Source: Alistipes dispar
GTDB taxonomy: Bacteria; Bacteroidota; Bacteroidia; Bacteroidales; Rikenellaceae
Reading direction: 5' to 3'
DNA length: 64,000 nt
Assembly: GCF_006542685.1 (NCBI RefSeq)
Contig: NZ_AP019736.1
Location: 778,001 to 842,000, forward strand
The notes under the pieces are model-generated. The model was not told the origin of the DNA. It did no database searches and saw only the letters and a list, made by a program, of their open reading frames with translations. This document shows positions 8,167-21,440 of this stretch, piece by piece. The number at the start of each line of letters is the position of its first letter. The first letter of the stretch is position 1. A program made the position numbers and the translations under genes.

Positions 8167-8976
8167 ATGAACAGAACCGCATATCTGCTCGCCGCCGCGC
8201 TGCTGCTGGCTTCCTGCGGCGGCTCCGCGGCCCGCACCGGACGCGCCGGGGACGCGACGCGCACGGCCGCGGCGGCCGAACCCGTCCACTACACCTACCG
8301 CGTGAAGGCGGTCCATCCCCATTCGACCTCGGCCTACACGCAGGGGCTGTTCTTCGCCGAAGGACTGCTGTGGGAAGGCATGGGGCAGTACGGGCAGTCG
8401 GTCGTGCAGCGGACCGACCTGGCGACGGGACACACGGAGGTGCTCTTCCGGCTCCCCCGCTCGGAGTTCGGCGAAGGCATCGCGCTCGTCGGCGGCGAAC
8501 TGTTCCAGCTCACCTGGCAGTCGAACACGGCCCACGTTTACGACCCGGAGAAACGCACCGGGCTACGCGACCACCGCTACGCCGGCGAGGGGTGGGGGCT
8601 GACGACCGACGGCGAGAAACTCTACATGACCGACGGCACGGCGAATCTCTACACGATCGACCCGGCGACGTTCCGCCGCGAAAGGCGCACGACCGTCACG
8701 CTCCGGGGCGAACCCGTGGAGCTGCTCAACGAGCTGGAGTGGATCGACGGCCGCATCTGGGCCAACGTTTACACGACCGACCAGATCGTCATCATCGACC
8801 CGGCGACGGGCCGCGTGGAGGGGATCGTCGATCTGCGGGGACTGCTGCCCGACGAAGACCGCACGCCCGGAACCGACGTGCTGAACGGCATCGCCTACGA
8901 CGCTGCCACGGGCCGCATCTTCCTCACGGGCAAGAACTGGAGCAAACTCTTCGAGATCGAGCTCGTCCGCCAATAG
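8167..8976 (+). CDS. glutaminyl-peptide cyclotransferase, lipoprotein
   Basis: Predicted beta-propeller glutaminyl cyclase (Glu_cyclase_2, PF05096), which converts N-terminal Gln of exported proteins to pyroglutamate. The 269 aa start with a lipoprotein signal ending LLASC (Cys17), so it is anchored in the cell envelope. Family hallmarks are PHSTSAYTQGLFF near residue 50, GEGIAL, GWGLTTDGEKLYMTDGT, LNELEWIDGRIWANVY and a C-terminal LNGIAYDAATGRIFLTGKNWSKLFE. In Bacteroidetes, signal peptidase cleavage often exposes Gln, so this enzyme is a general envelope maturation factor. The metH operon starts 91 bp downstream. Confidence 0.9.
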   Translation: MNRTAYLLAAALLLASCGGSAARTGRAGDATRTAAAAEPVHYTYRVKAVHPHSTSAYTQGLFFAEGLLWEGMGQYGQSVVQRTDLATGHTEVLFRLPRSEFGEGIALVGGELFQLTWQSNTAHVYDPEKRTGLRDHRYAGEGWGLTTDGEKLYMTDGTANLYTIDPATFRRERRTTVTLRGEPVELLNELEWIDGRIWANVYTTDQIVIIDPATGRVEGIVDLRGLLPDEDRTPGTDVLNGIAYDAATGRIFLTGKNWSKLFEIELVRQ

Positions 8977-9067
8977 GCCGCACGGATGCGGCCGCGGACG
9001 GCCGCCGCTGCGGAGAGCCGATGCGCACGGACGCCGCCGGACAGCGAAAAAAACACGGAAACGGAAC

Positions 9068-12684
<3,617 letters not shown>

Positions 12685-12688
<4 letters not shown>

Positions 12689-13641
12689 ACGTACCAGAGA
12701 TCATAAACGAAGCCATCGCCGCCGGACGCACCCGGTTCGCCTTCGAGCTGCTGCCGCCGCTCAAGGGGGACGGGATGCAGAAGATTTTCGCGGCCATCGA
12801 CCCGCTGATGCCCTTCGACCCGGCCTATATCAACATCACCTACCACCGCGAGGGTATCAAGGAGACCGCGCTCCCGGACGGCGGCATCGAATGGCACGTC
12901 GTGCGCCGCCGTCCCGGCACGGTGGGTATCTCGGCCGCCATCCAGCACCGTTACGGCGTGGAGGTGGTCCCGCACCTGATCTGCGGGGGCCTCTCGAAAT
13001 ACGACATCGAGGACACGCTCATCGACATGGATTTCCTCGGGCTGCACAACGTGCTGGCGCTGCGCGGCGACCGGTCGCAGAACGAACGGCGGTTCATGCC
13101 CCACCCGCAGGGACACGCCCACGCGGCGGACCTCGTGCGGCAGATCGCGGCGATGAACCGCGGGGAGTTCGTGGACGGCGAAGTGGAGGAGTGCCACCAC
13201 TCGAAATTCTCGATCGGCGTGGCCGGCTACCCCGAAGTGCATTTCGAGGCCCGCGACGTGACGAGCGACATCCGCCACCTCAGGGAGAAGATCGACGCCG
13301 GGGCGGAGTACGTCATAACGCAGATGTTCTTCGACAACAGCCGCTACTTCGACTTCGTGCGCCGCTGCCGCGAGGCGGGCATCGCCGTGCCGATCATCCC
13401 GGGCCTCAAGCCGATCTCGACGCTGCGTCACCTGGAGGTGCTGCCCGAAACCTTCGCCGTGACGCTGCCCGAGGAGCTGGTCCGCGAAGCGAAGGCGCAC
13501 CCGGAGCACGTGCGCGAAGTGGGCGTGGAGTGGACCGTCGCCCAAAGCCGCGAACTGATGGCCGCAGGCGTCCCCGTGCTCCACTACTATACGATGAGCC
13601 GCACGACCAACATCCAGCAGATCGTGAAGGCCCTCTTCTGA
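12685..13641 (+). CDS. metF: 5,10-methylenetetrahydrofolate reductase
   Basis: Flavoenzyme that makes 5-methyltetrahydrofolate, the methyl donor for the MetH encoded just upstream. The 318 aa begin MNVPEIINEAIAAGRTRFAFELLPP, whose FELLPP strand is the family signature, followed by NITYHREG and the FAD-site segment NVLALRGDR. QMFFDN near residue 215 and IIPGLKPI are also typical. The ATG overlaps the metH stop by four bases, so translation is probably coupled. A longer in-frame reading into metH is not credible. Confidence 0.96.
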
Positions 13642-13685
13642 GAGGGTCCGGCCGCAAAAGAGACGACAGACCAAACCGATACGAA

Positions 13686-14801
13686 ATGACACCCGTCGAA
13701 TTCCGCCGCCGGCTGCACGCGCATCCCGAACTCTCGTTCCGGGAGGACGGCACGGCGGCATTCATCGCAGAACAGCTCGCAGAGCTGGGCATCGAACACC
13801 GCACGATAGCCCGGACGGGCATTCTGGCACGCATCCCGGGACGCAGGACGACGCCGGGCGACCGGCGGGCCGTGGTGCTGCGCGCCGACATCGACGCCCT
13901 GCCGATCGCCGAGCGGACCGGATTGGCGTACAGCTCCCGGAACGCAGGAGTGATGCACGCCTGCGGACACGACGTGCACGCGGCGGTGCTCTTCGGCGTC
14001 CTGCAACGCCTGGCCGCCGATCCCGACTTCAGCGGCACGCTCCTCGGGCTGTTCCAGCCCGGCGAGGAGTGCAACCCCGGGGGCGCCTCGCTGGTGCTGG
14101 CCGAGGACCCGTTCGGGGAGTACGACATCCGGGCGGTGATCGGCGAGCACGTGGAGCCGCAGCTCGAAGTCGGCACGCTGGGATTCCGCGCCGGGAAGTA
14201 CATGGCCGCGAGCGACGAGCTGCGCCTCCGGGTCCGCGGCACGGGCGGCCACGGCGCGCTGCGCAGCCAGCTCAGGGACCCCGTGGCGGCGGGCGCCGAG
14301 CTGCTGACGCGCCTCGTCGCGCTCAACGGCGAGGAGTGCGTGCTTTCGGTGGGCCGCGTGCAGGCCGACGGGGCGACGAACGTCGTGCCCGACGAACTGT
14401 ACATGGAGGGCACGCTGCGCACCTTCGACGAACGCGAGCGCGAAATCATCCACCGCCGCATCGCCAACATCGCCGCGGACATCGACAAACGCCACGGCGT
14501 GCGCACCGACGTCGGGATCGGCCGCGGCTATCCGTGCGTGGTGAACGACGAAATCCTCGTCAAACGGGCCGTGGCGCTGGCCCAAGAGACGGGGCTGAAG
14601 GTCGAGATGCTCCCGCTGCGCACCACGGCCGAGGATTTCGGGTTCTACTGCCGCGTCTATCCGTCGCTGTTCTACCGGCTGGGGGTGGGCGCCGCCGCAG
14701 GACGCCCTCACACGCCCTCATTTTCCCCCGACGAGGGGGCCATCGACGCGGGCATCGGCTTCATGGGCCGCCTGGCGTTGCAAATACTCAACAGACAATG
14801 A
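13686..14801 (+). CDS. M20D-family amidohydrolase / peptidase
   Basis: Di-metal hydrolase of N-acyl amino acids or similar amides (hippurate hydrolase / IAA-amidohydrolase group), 371 aa. Visible motifs are HAHPELSFRE near residue 11, the metal ligands HACGHDVHA, the catalytic Glu-Glu of QPGEECNPGG, the GEHVEPQ ligand and the dimerisation-domain motif GTGGHGALR, with AEDFGFY near the C-terminus. No signal peptide is seen, so it is cytoplasmic. The start at 13686 is chosen over a read-through ORF that begins inside metF. Its stop overlaps the rnr start (ATGA). The substrate cannot be told from sequence. Confidence 0.88.
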   Translation: MTPVEFRRRLHAHPELSFREDGTAAFIAEQLAELGIEHRTIARTGILARIPGRRTTPGDRRAVVLRADIDALPIAERTGLAYSSRNAGVMHACGHDVHAAVLFGVLQRLAADPDFSGTLLGLFQPGEECNPGGASLVLAEDPFGEYDIRAVIGEHVEPQLEVGTLGFRAGKYMAASDELRLRVRGTGGHGALRSQLRDPVAAGAELLTRLVALNGEECVLSVGRVQADGATNVVPDELYMEGTLRTFDEREREIIHRRIANIAADIDKRHGVRTDVGIGRGYPCVVNDEILVKRAVALAQETGLKVEMLPLRTTAEDFGFYCRVYPSLFYRLGVGAAAGRPHTPSFSPDEGAIDAGIGFMGRLALQILNRQ

Positions 14802-17092
14802 AAAAGCAAAACACCCGCCGCACTCAGCGAAGCGCGGCGAAGACGGACCGGACGTCCGTGATACTGAATCTTTTCCGCGAGGCTCCCAACAACAAGTTCT
14901 CGCTCAAGCACCTGGCCTCGGCCTCGGGAGGCGCCTCGAAGGAGGGCCGCCGCGAGACGCTCGAAATCCTCGGGCGGCTCTTCGAGGAGGGGATCGTCGA
15001 GGAGTGCGCACGGGAGAAGTACCGCCTCACGCAGAAGCACCTGCCCCACTACGAGGGCGTGGCCGACATGACCTCCTCGGGCGCGGTGTACGTGCGGGTC
15101 GAAGGGCTCGAAAACGATATTTTCGTCAATCAGCGCAACGCCTCCAACGCCCTCGACGGCGACCGCGTGGAGGTGGCCGTGATGCACCGCGGCCGCGACG
15201 GGAAACTCGAAGGCCAGGTCACGCGCATCGTCGAACGCAACCGCAAGCCCTACGTGGGTGTGGCGGAGGTGGGCGCGCACCAGATCTTCGTGCGCGCCGA
15301 CTCGCGCCGGATGCCCATGGACATCTACCTGTCGAAACGCACGTGCCCCGACATCCGCGACGGCGAGAAGGTCGTGGTGCGCATCGCCGACTGGCAGCCG
15401 GGCAGCAAAAGCCCCGTGGGCGAGCTGGTCGAGCGGCTGGGCATGGCCGGCAACAACGATACGGAGATGCACGCCATTCTGGCCGAATACGAACTCCCCT
15501 ACCGCTTCGAAGAGGAGGTCGAGCGGGCTGCCGGGGCCATCGACGCCCGGATCACGGCCGGGGAGATCGCCTCGCGGCGCGACTTCCGCGACACGGTGAC
15601 CTTCACCGTGGACCCGGCCGACGCCAAGGACTTCGACGACGCGCTGTCGGTGCGCAGGGTGCGCGACGGCGTGTGGGAGATCGGCGTGCACATCGCCGAC
15701 GTCACGCACTACGTCCGCCCGCACTCGACGATCGACGACGAAGCCGTAGAGCGCGGCACGTCGGTCTATCTGGTGGACCGCACCGTGCCGATGCTGCCCG
15801 AGCGGCTCTCGAACGAACTCTGCTCGCTGCGCCCCAACGAGACGAGTCTCTGTTTCTCGGCGGTCTTCACGCTCGACGAGAACCTCGAGATTCTCGACGA
15901 ATGGTTCGGCCGCACGGTGATCCACTCCGACCGCCGCTTCACCTACGCCGAGGCGCAGGAGGTGATCGAGACGGGCCGCGGCGACTACGCCGAGGAGATT
16001 CTGACGCTCAACCGGCTGGCCCAGGGACTGCGCCGCCAGCGGTTCCGCAACGGCGCGATCTCGTTCGACCGCGAGGAGGTGAAATTCCGGCTCGACGAGA
16101 ACGGCAGGCCGCTGGGCATCTACTTCAAGGAGCAGAAGGAATCGAACCAGATGATCGAGGAGTTCATGCTGCTGGCCAACCGCCGCGTGGCGGAGTTCTG
16201 CAGCCACCGCCGCAGCGAAAAGGGCCGCGCCGTGCCGCGCACGATGGTCTATCGCGTGCACGACACCCCGAGCGAGGAGAAGCTCGACCGGTTCCGGCAG
16301 TTCATCCTCCGCTTCGGCCACGTCTTCAAAGCCTCGAAAGGCCGCGCCGTCGCCAGGGAGATGAACAAGCTCTTCGCGCAGATCAAGGGTTCGACCGAGG
16401 AGAACGCCGTTTCGACGATGGCCGTGCGCGCCATGGCCAAAGCCTACTACTCGACCGACAACATCGGCCACTACGGACTGGCGTTTCCCTGCTACACGCA
16501 CTTCACGTCGCCCATCCGCCGCTATCCCGACATGATGGTGCACCGCCTGCTGGCGCACTACCTCGCCGGGGGCAAATCGGCGGACAAGGCCGAAATCGAC
16601 GCCCTGTGCGAACGGGCGTCGGACCGCGAGGTGATCGCCGCGGAGGCCGAACGCGCCTCGATCAAATACAAGATGGTCGAATTCATGAAGGAGCACATCG
16701 GCGAGGAGTTCGAGGGCCACATCTCGGGCCTCACGGAGTGGGGCGTCTATGTGGAGCTGGACGAGACGCACATCGAGGGCATGTCGTTCCTGCGGGACAT
16801 CGAAGGCGACTACTTCTCCTTCGAGGAGACGACCTACGAGATCGTCGGCCGCGCCACGGGCCGCCGCCTCACGCTGGGCGACGCCGTGCGCATCCGCGTC
16901 AAGCGCGCCGACTTGCAGAAGCGGCAGCTCGACTTCGAGCTGCTGCTGCCCGGAGCCCCGGCCCGGCACAAGGGCGGAGACCCCGATTTCCACGGGTCGC
17001 GCGGCAGCCACACCGCCGGCGGGAACGGGGCCGGGTCACGCGGCCGGAACGGCAGCGGATCGCACCGCTCGTCGCGCCGGAAAGGGAGGTAG
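14798..17092 (+). CDS. rnr: ribonuclease R
   Basis: Processive 3'-5' exoribonuclease that degrades structured RNA, 764 aa. The order is a helix-turn-helix-like N-terminus, OB/cold-shock domains (about 80-230), the RNB catalytic domain with acidic cluster DPADAKDFDDALSV near residue 270, and a C-terminal S1 domain (GHISGLTEWGVYVELDE). A Gly/Ser/Arg/His-rich basic tail ends in SSRRKGR. The start ATG at 14798 overlaps the M20 gene stop. A longer frame that runs back to 14069 is a shadow of the M20 gene. Confidence 0.95.
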   Translation: MKKQNTRRTQRSAAKTDRTSVILNLFREAPNNKFSLKHLASASGGASKEGRRETLEILGRLFEEGIVEECAREKYRLTQKHLPHYEGVADMTSSGAVYVRVEGLENDIFVNQRNASNALDGDRVEVAVMHRGRDGKLEGQVTRIVERNRKPYVGVAEVGAHQIFVRADSRRMPMDIYLSKRTCPDIRDGEKVVVRIADWQPGSKSPVGELVERLGMAGNNDTEMHAILAEYELPYRFEEEVERAAGAIDARITAGEIASRRDFRDTVTFTVDPADAKDFDDALSVRRVRDGVWEIGVHIADVTHYVRPHSTIDDEAVERGTSVYLVDRTVPMLPERLSNELCSLRPNETSLCFSAVFTLDENLEILDEWFGRTVIHSDRRFTYAEAQEVIETGRGDYAEEILTLNRLAQGLRRQRFRNGAISFDREEVKFRLDENGRPLGIYFKEQKESNQMIEEFMLLANRRVAEFCSHRRSEKGRAVPRTMVYRVHDTPSEEKLDRFRQFILRFGHVFKASKGRAVAREMNKLFAQIKGSTEENAVSTMAVRAMAKAYYSTDNIGHYGLAFPCYTHFTSPIRRYPDMMVHRLLAHYLAGGKSADKAEIDALCERASDREVIAAEAERASIKYKMVEFMKEHIGEEFEGHISGLTEWGVYVELDETHIEGMSFLRDIEGDYFSFEETTYEIVGRATGRRLTLGDAVRIRVKRADLQKRQLDFELLLPGAPARHKGGDPDFHGSRGSHTAGGNGAGSRGRNGSGSHRSSRRKGR

Positions 17093-17193
17093 GCCTTCGG
17101 CCGGAAAGGCTTGAGGGAACGCCCCGAAGAACGCAGCGCATTCCGGAACCGCACGGCGTATGCCGGACAAATATCCGGATGTCCCGAAAACGG

Positions 17194-17231
17194 CGATCGC
17201 CCCTGCCACAATCGTGTGGCAGGGGCGATCG
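17194..17231. terminator. bidirectional terminator between rnr and the GH97 gene
   Basis: A perfect 17-bp stem (17194-17210 with 17215-17231) has the loop ATCG. The two genes converge here, so the hairpin probably ends transcription from both sides. T runs are short on both strands. Confidence 0.75.
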
Positions 17232-17269
17232 GTTTCCGGAGGACCCGGCCGCCCGGAGACCCGGCGGGC

Positions 17270-19207
17270 CTACTCGATCACGGCGGCCCAGCCGCCATTG
17301 CGCACCATCTTCACGGGAATCCGCGTCGAGGCATCGACGATGCGGACGCGGCGCCTGTAATCCATGGCCTGGAGATCGGCATTCACGCCGTCCTCGAACG
17401 AGGTCATGCGGAACTTGCGGCCCGCGGGCAGGAAATCCAGCGCGATCTCCGTCTCGAAAGGTTCGTTGTTCGTGAATCCGCCGACGTACCACTTCACCCC
17501 CTTGCGGCGCGCCACGACGAGCTGTTTGCCGCACACGGCATGCAGGACGCGCAGTTCGTCCCACGTCGTAGGAACCGAGGCGATGAACTCCGCCGAAGGC
17601 CGCTCGCGTTCATAGGCCATGGGGCTGTCGGCGAGCATCTGCAACGGAGCCTCGAAGAGCACGTACAGCGCCAACTGGTAGGCCCGGGTTCCCGATCCCA
17701 TCGGATTGGAGTTGGTCGAACGGTTCTCCTCGGGCTGCGCGGAGAGCATCGCGCCGGGCGTGAAGTCCATCGGCCCCACGGCGTTGCGGATGAACGGCAG
17801 CAGGTTGCTGTTCTCGGGCTGGCAGCGCGCCCCCTGCTCCATGCCGAGCACACCCTCGTAATTGACGAGGTTGGGGTAGGTCCGGAAAAGCCCCTTCGGA
17901 GTGTAGGAGCCGTGCCAGTCCACCAGCAGGCGGTGTTCCGCGGCGCAGCGCGTCACGCGCTCGTAATAGGAGACCATCCACTGATCGCTGCGGTCCATGA
18001 AGTCGATCTTCACGCCCGCAATGCCCCACTCCTCGAGCTGCCCGAAGAGGCGCTCCATGTCGCGCTCGACGGCCAGCCACGTGAGCCAGAGTATGATCCG
18101 GACGCCGCGCTGCCCGCCGTAGGCGACCAGCTCCTCGAGGTCGAGGTTCGGATTGGGGCGGAACACGTCGGTCGTAGATGCCGACCACCCCTCGTCCATG
18201 ATGATATAGGGAATGCCGTACTCGGCGGCGAAGTCGATGTAACGGCGGTAGGACTCCGTATTGCGTCCGGCGCGGAAATCGACGCCCGTAAGACGCATGC
18301 CGTTCCACCAGTCCCAGCTCACCAAACCGGGCTGCACCCAGCTCCAGTCCCGCTCGGCGGCCGGTTCGGCCAGCAGCCACACCAGCTCCTGCCGGACGAG
18401 ATCGGCATCTTCGCGCGCCACGGCGGCCACCCGCCACGGGAACGTGCGTGCACCCTCCGTCCGGGCGATATAGGTCTCCTCCGAAAGGATTTCGAGGCTC
18501 CGGTCGTTTTTGGGCCCGTACTCCTTCGGCACGCGCGGGAAGGTCGCCGTGAAGCCTCCCCTGCCGTCGCCGCGGAGGAACATGCAGGGATAGTCGCGCA
18601 GATCGGACTCCGCGAGCAGCACCTTGCGGCCCGAAGGCTCGGCCGTCAGCACCGGAAGGTAGGTCATACGGCCGTCGGGACCGAAGGCGGAGAGTTGCCG
18701 GAGGGTGTAAGGCTCCTCGTACATCGAGTTGAACCCGCCGACCTCCGAAAGCCACGCCTCGCTGCCCTCGGGCAGCGTGAAGCGCACGCGCTCCTCCATG
18801 ACGTCGATGCCGCCCGGGAGCGAGGTCACGAAACGGTAGGCCGCGCCCTCGTCGAAGAGGCGGAACTCCAGCGCGTAGCCGCCCGCGAAGTCGAGCCGCA
18901 CGGCATTGTAGCGATTGCGCACCCCGGCGTTTTTCGTGGGGTTGATCCGTTGCAGCAGCTCGTCGGCCGACGAGCGCGACACACGGCGCAGGCGGGGCCG
19001 TTCGCCCAGCGTGCGGTCCGCGAGCCGGAGCGCGAGGCCCTCGCCGCCCAGCACCGCGTCGTCGCCGTCGCGCAGCGTGTAGTCGATCCGGTCGGTCACC
19101 TCGACCGTAAGGCGAAGCCGGCCGTCGGGCGACGCGACTTCGATGGGTTTCGCCTGCGCCGCACCGCCCAGAAGCAATGCGCAGCAGACTGACAACAGTT
19201 TCTTCAT
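17270..19207 (-). CDS. GH97 glycoside hydrolase, retaining (alpha-galactosidase) type
   Basis: Periplasmic alpha-glycosidase of family GH97, 645 aa with signal peptide MKKLLSVCCALLLGGAAQA. The N-terminal beta-sandwich (PIEVASPDGRLRL) is followed by the TIM barrel from SWDWWNGM and a small C-terminal domain. The motif GVKIDFMDRSD has Asp where retaining GH97 enzymes carry their nucleophile. The inverting SusB type has VKxGY instead. LVDWHGS and YPNLVNYEGV follow. Alpha-galactosidase is the best guess. It lies 100 bp downstream of a GH125 mannosidase gene on the same strand, so the two probably work on one alpha-linked glycan. Confidence 0.92.
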   Translation of the reverse strand: MKKLLSVCCALLLGGAAQAKPIEVASPDGRLRLTVEVTDRIDYTLRDGDDAVLGGEGLALRLADRTLGERPRLRRVSRSSADELLQRINPTKNAGVRNRYNAVRLDFAGGYALEFRLFDEGAAYRFVTSLPGGIDVMEERVRFTLPEGSEAWLSEVGGFNSMYEEPYTLRQLSAFGPDGRMTYLPVLTAEPSGRKVLLAESDLRDYPCMFLRGDGRGGFTATFPRVPKEYGPKNDRSLEILSEETYIARTEGARTFPWRVAAVAREDADLVRQELVWLLAEPAAERDWSWVQPGLVSWDWWNGMRLTGVDFRAGRNTESYRRYIDFAAEYGIPYIIMDEGWSASTTDVFRPNPNLDLEELVAYGGQRGVRIILWLTWLAVERDMERLFGQLEEWGIAGVKIDFMDRSDQWMVSYYERVTRCAAEHRLLVDWHGSYTPKGLFRTYPNLVNYEGVLGMEQGARCQPENSNLLPFIRNAVGPMDFTPGAMLSAQPEENRSTNSNPMGSGTRAYQLALYVLFEAPLQMLADSPMAYERERPSAEFIASVPTTWDELRVLHAVCGKQLVVARRKGVKWYVGGFTNNEPFETEIALDFLPAGRKFRMTSFEDGVNADLQAMDYRRRVRIVDASTRIPVKMVRNGGWAAVIE

Positions 19208-19307
19208 ATCGTAAAATTTAGGTAGTCATACGGAATCTCACGCCGCCGGTCCGCACGGCGGCGCCGTCAGCCGCCCCGGCGCCGGGGAACGGTCCGGCAA
19301 CGGGGTC

Positions 19308-20810
19308 TCACTCGATCTCGATCGAATTGAGCAGATCGGCCTTGCCTTCGTTCACCAGCTTGAGGATCAACTCGCCGAAGAGCGTGTTCTGCCAGGCGAA
19401 CCACGCACGGGTGAAGTTCGCGGGATCGTCCTTGTGGAACGACTCGTGCATGAAGCCCGTGCCGGCGTCGGTGGTCATCAGCGACTCGATGCAGCGCTTG
19501 ATCTCGGCGTCGTCCTGCGACGTGAAGGCCTTCATCATGATACTCATGGGCCACACCATGTCGTATCCTACGTGCGGACCGCCGATGCCCTCGCCCGCCG
19601 TGCCGCGGAAGAAATAGGGGTTCGATTCGCTCCAGACGAACCGGCGGGTATTCTGATAAACCGGGTCGTTCACGTCCACGTCGCCCAGATAGGGCATCGC
19701 CAGCAGCGACGGCACGTTGGCGTCGTCCATGAGGAAACGGTTGCCGTATCCGTCCACCTCGAAGGCGTAGATCTCGCCGAATTCGGGATGGTCGTAGGTG
19801 GCGTATTTCTTCAGGGCCGCCTCCACCTCGTCGGCCAGCGACCGGCACTCGGCGGCCATCTCCGGCCTGCGGTTCACCTCCGAGAGAATCTCGGCGGCCT
19901 TGCGCAGCGACGTCACGGCGAAGAAGTTCGACGGCACGAGGAACAGGAAGGTCGTCGCATCGTCCGACGGACGGAACACCGAAGCGATCAACCCCACGGG
20001 ATTCACCGGATTGCCGTTGCCGACGTTGCACACCGTGTCGAGCTGGCGGTCCGTGACGCGCAGGAAGGTATAGGGTCCCACGCCCTCCTTGCGCTGCTGC
20101 TCGCGGAACGTCCGGAGGATATTCTCCATGGCCGTGAGCCAGTGTTCGTCGAAAACCGACGTGTCGCCCGTCCGTTTCCAGTATTCATAGGCCAGGCGGA
20201 TCGGATAACAGAGCGAGTCGATCTCCCACTTGCGCTCGTAAACCTCGGGGCGCATCTGCGTCCCGTCGGTCTGCCAGTGCGTGTCGGGATCGGGATCGAG
20301 CGGATCGAGGAAGGCGTTGGCATAGGGATCCAGCCCGATATACTTGAACTGGCGGCGGATGACGCCCGCGATCATGCGGCGCAGCTTCTCGTCCTTCGGA
20401 GCCAGCTGCACGTAGGGCCACACCTGCGCTCCGGAGTCGCGGAGCCACATGGCATGAATGTCGCCCGTATAGATCACCGTGTCGTCCCTGCCCTGCTCGT
20501 CCTCGCGGGTCCAGCGCACCGTCGTATCGAGCGTATTGGGGAAGCAGTTCTCGAACATCCACGCCAGCCGGGCGTTGGTGAGCACGCCCTTGACGCGGGC
20601 GATTTCGGCCTCTACGGCCTCGGAGGTGAAGAGCCGCTCGGCCTCGGCGGGCCGGTTCGTCACGGCGTATTTCGATGCGGAGGCGGGCAGACGCGTATTG
20701 TCGGCCGCCGCAACGGGCACGTCGGCGCGGTTTCCGCATCGTTCATGGGCCGCGGCGGAAACGCCCAGCGACAGCGCGGCGAGCAGAGTGGTTACGGGAA
20801 AAAGTTTCAT
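19308..20810 (-). CDS. GH125 exo-alpha-1,6-mannosidase
   Basis: Predicted metal-independent exo-alpha-mannosidase (family GH125), 500 aa from the ATG at 20808-20810, which gives the signal peptide MKLFPVTTLLAALSLGVSAAA. Family motifs include ARLAWMFENCFPNTLDTTV, TGDIHAMWLRDSGAQVWPY, a central QTDGTQMRPEVYERKWEIDSL split by loops, CNVGNGNPVNPVGLIAS, and C-terminal GTGFMHESF. The Asp of TGDI/LRDS and the Glu of KWEIDS are candidate catalytic residues. Upstream GATCTTTG (20856-20849) is a one-mismatch -7 element. It is first in a two-gene operon with a GH97. Confidence 0.92.
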   Translation of the reverse strand: MKLFPVTTLLAALSLGVSAAAHERCGNRADVPVAAADNTRLPASASKYAVTNRPAEAERLFTSEAVEAEIARVKGVLTNARLAWMFENCFPNTLDTTVRWTREDEQGRDDTVIYTGDIHAMWLRDSGAQVWPYVQLAPKDEKLRRMIAGVIRRQFKYIGLDPYANAFLDPLDPDPDTHWQTDGTQMRPEVYERKWEIDSLCYPIRLAYEYWKRTGDTSVFDEHWLTAMENILRTFREQQRKEGVGPYTFLRVTDRQLDTVCNVGNGNPVNPVGLIASVFRPSDDATTFLFLVPSNFFAVTSLRKAAEILSEVNRRPEMAAECRSLADEVEAALKKYATYDHPEFGEIYAFEVDGYGNRFLMDDANVPSLLAMPYLGDVDVNDPVYQNTRRFVWSESNPYFFRGTAGEGIGGPHVGYDMVWPMSIMMKAFTSQDDAEIKRCIESLMTTDAGTGFMHESFHKDDPANFTRAWFAWQNTLFGELILKLVNEGKADLLNSIEIE

Positions 20811-20911
20811 TGTCATAAATCGCATGTTTTGGTTGATGAATCGCAGTACAAAGATCGCAAAACGGATGCAAAGAAAAAAGAATCGGCGGAAAAAGAGTGC
20901 GGCGCGGAGCG

Positions 20912-20940
20912 AAAAAAAAGGGCGGACCCGCGGCCCGCCC
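20912..20940 (-). terminator. terminator of the V/A-ATPase operon
   Basis: On the minus strand GGGCGGGCC-GCG-GGTCCGCCC forms a 9-bp stem (one G-U pair) that runs straight into eight T. It sits 25 bases after the subunit K stop. Confidence 0.88.
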
Positions 20941-20965
20941 CGAACGGAATCGCTTCCGCGGAGGA

Positions 20966-21421
20966 TCAGATGGCGCCCGCGATCAGGAAGATGGCGGCCA
21001 CCGTCAGAATGGCGTACAACTCGGGGAATGCGGCGAGGATCAGCGTCTTACCCATCACGTCGTGGCCGTTGCCGATGGCTGCGATGCCGTTGGCGCAGAT
21101 CTTGGCCTGGTAGTACGACGAGAAGAGGCAGACGAGGCCCGTCAGCAGGCCCGCGCCGAAGATGGCCGCACCCTGCAGCATGGTCATCGACTCGGTGAGA
21201 AAGCCCTTGATGATGAAGTAGCCCACGAAACCGTAGAGGCCCTGCGAACCCGGAATGGCCGAGAGAATCATGTAGCTACCGAATGCGCCGCCGTTCTTCT
21301 TCATGGCGCCGACCGAAGCCTGGCCGGCGATCGAAGTGCCGATACAGCTCGCCGCGCCCGAAAGGCCCACCATCAGCGCTACGCCGATGTAGCCCATAAT
21401 AATTGCAGTTGTTGTTCCCAT
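20966..21421 (-). CDS. ntpK: V/A-type ATPase subunit K (proteolipid c-ring)
   Basis: Membrane rotor ring protein, 151 aa in four transmembrane helices arranged as two hairpins. The second hairpin has the ion carboxylate in FPELYAIL and a Gln in SSYYQAK. The first has IPGSQGLYG. These positions match the sodium ligands described for Enterococcus hirae NtpK (Thr64/Gln65, Gln110, Glu139), with Ser replacing Thr. The first hairpin lacks a carboxylate, as in that subunit. It is last in the operon E-DUF2764-A-B-D-I-K. The ring needs about ten copies per complex, and a strong terminator follows. Confidence 0.93.
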   Translation of the reverse strand: MGTTTAIIMGYIGVALMVGLSGAASCIGTSIAGQASVGAMKKNGGAFGSYMILSAIPGSQGLYGFVGYFIIKGFLTESMTMLQGAAIFGAGLLTGLVCLFSSYYQAKICANGIAAIGNGHDVMGKTLILAAFPELYAILTVAAIFLIAGAI

Positions 21422-21440
21422 AATCGTAAATTGTTTTTAG

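Noticed and set aside
8977..9067. Cobalamin or SAM riboswitch upstream of metH
   Set aside because: Looked for the B12-box and the SAM-II GATTT/TTGCA/GCTAAA pattern in the 91-bp gap; none is present.
12891..13685. N-terminal extension that would fuse a long peptide to the M20 amidohydrolase
   Set aside because: The extension is an off-frame reading of metF; the M20 family start HAHPEL fits the ATG at 13686.
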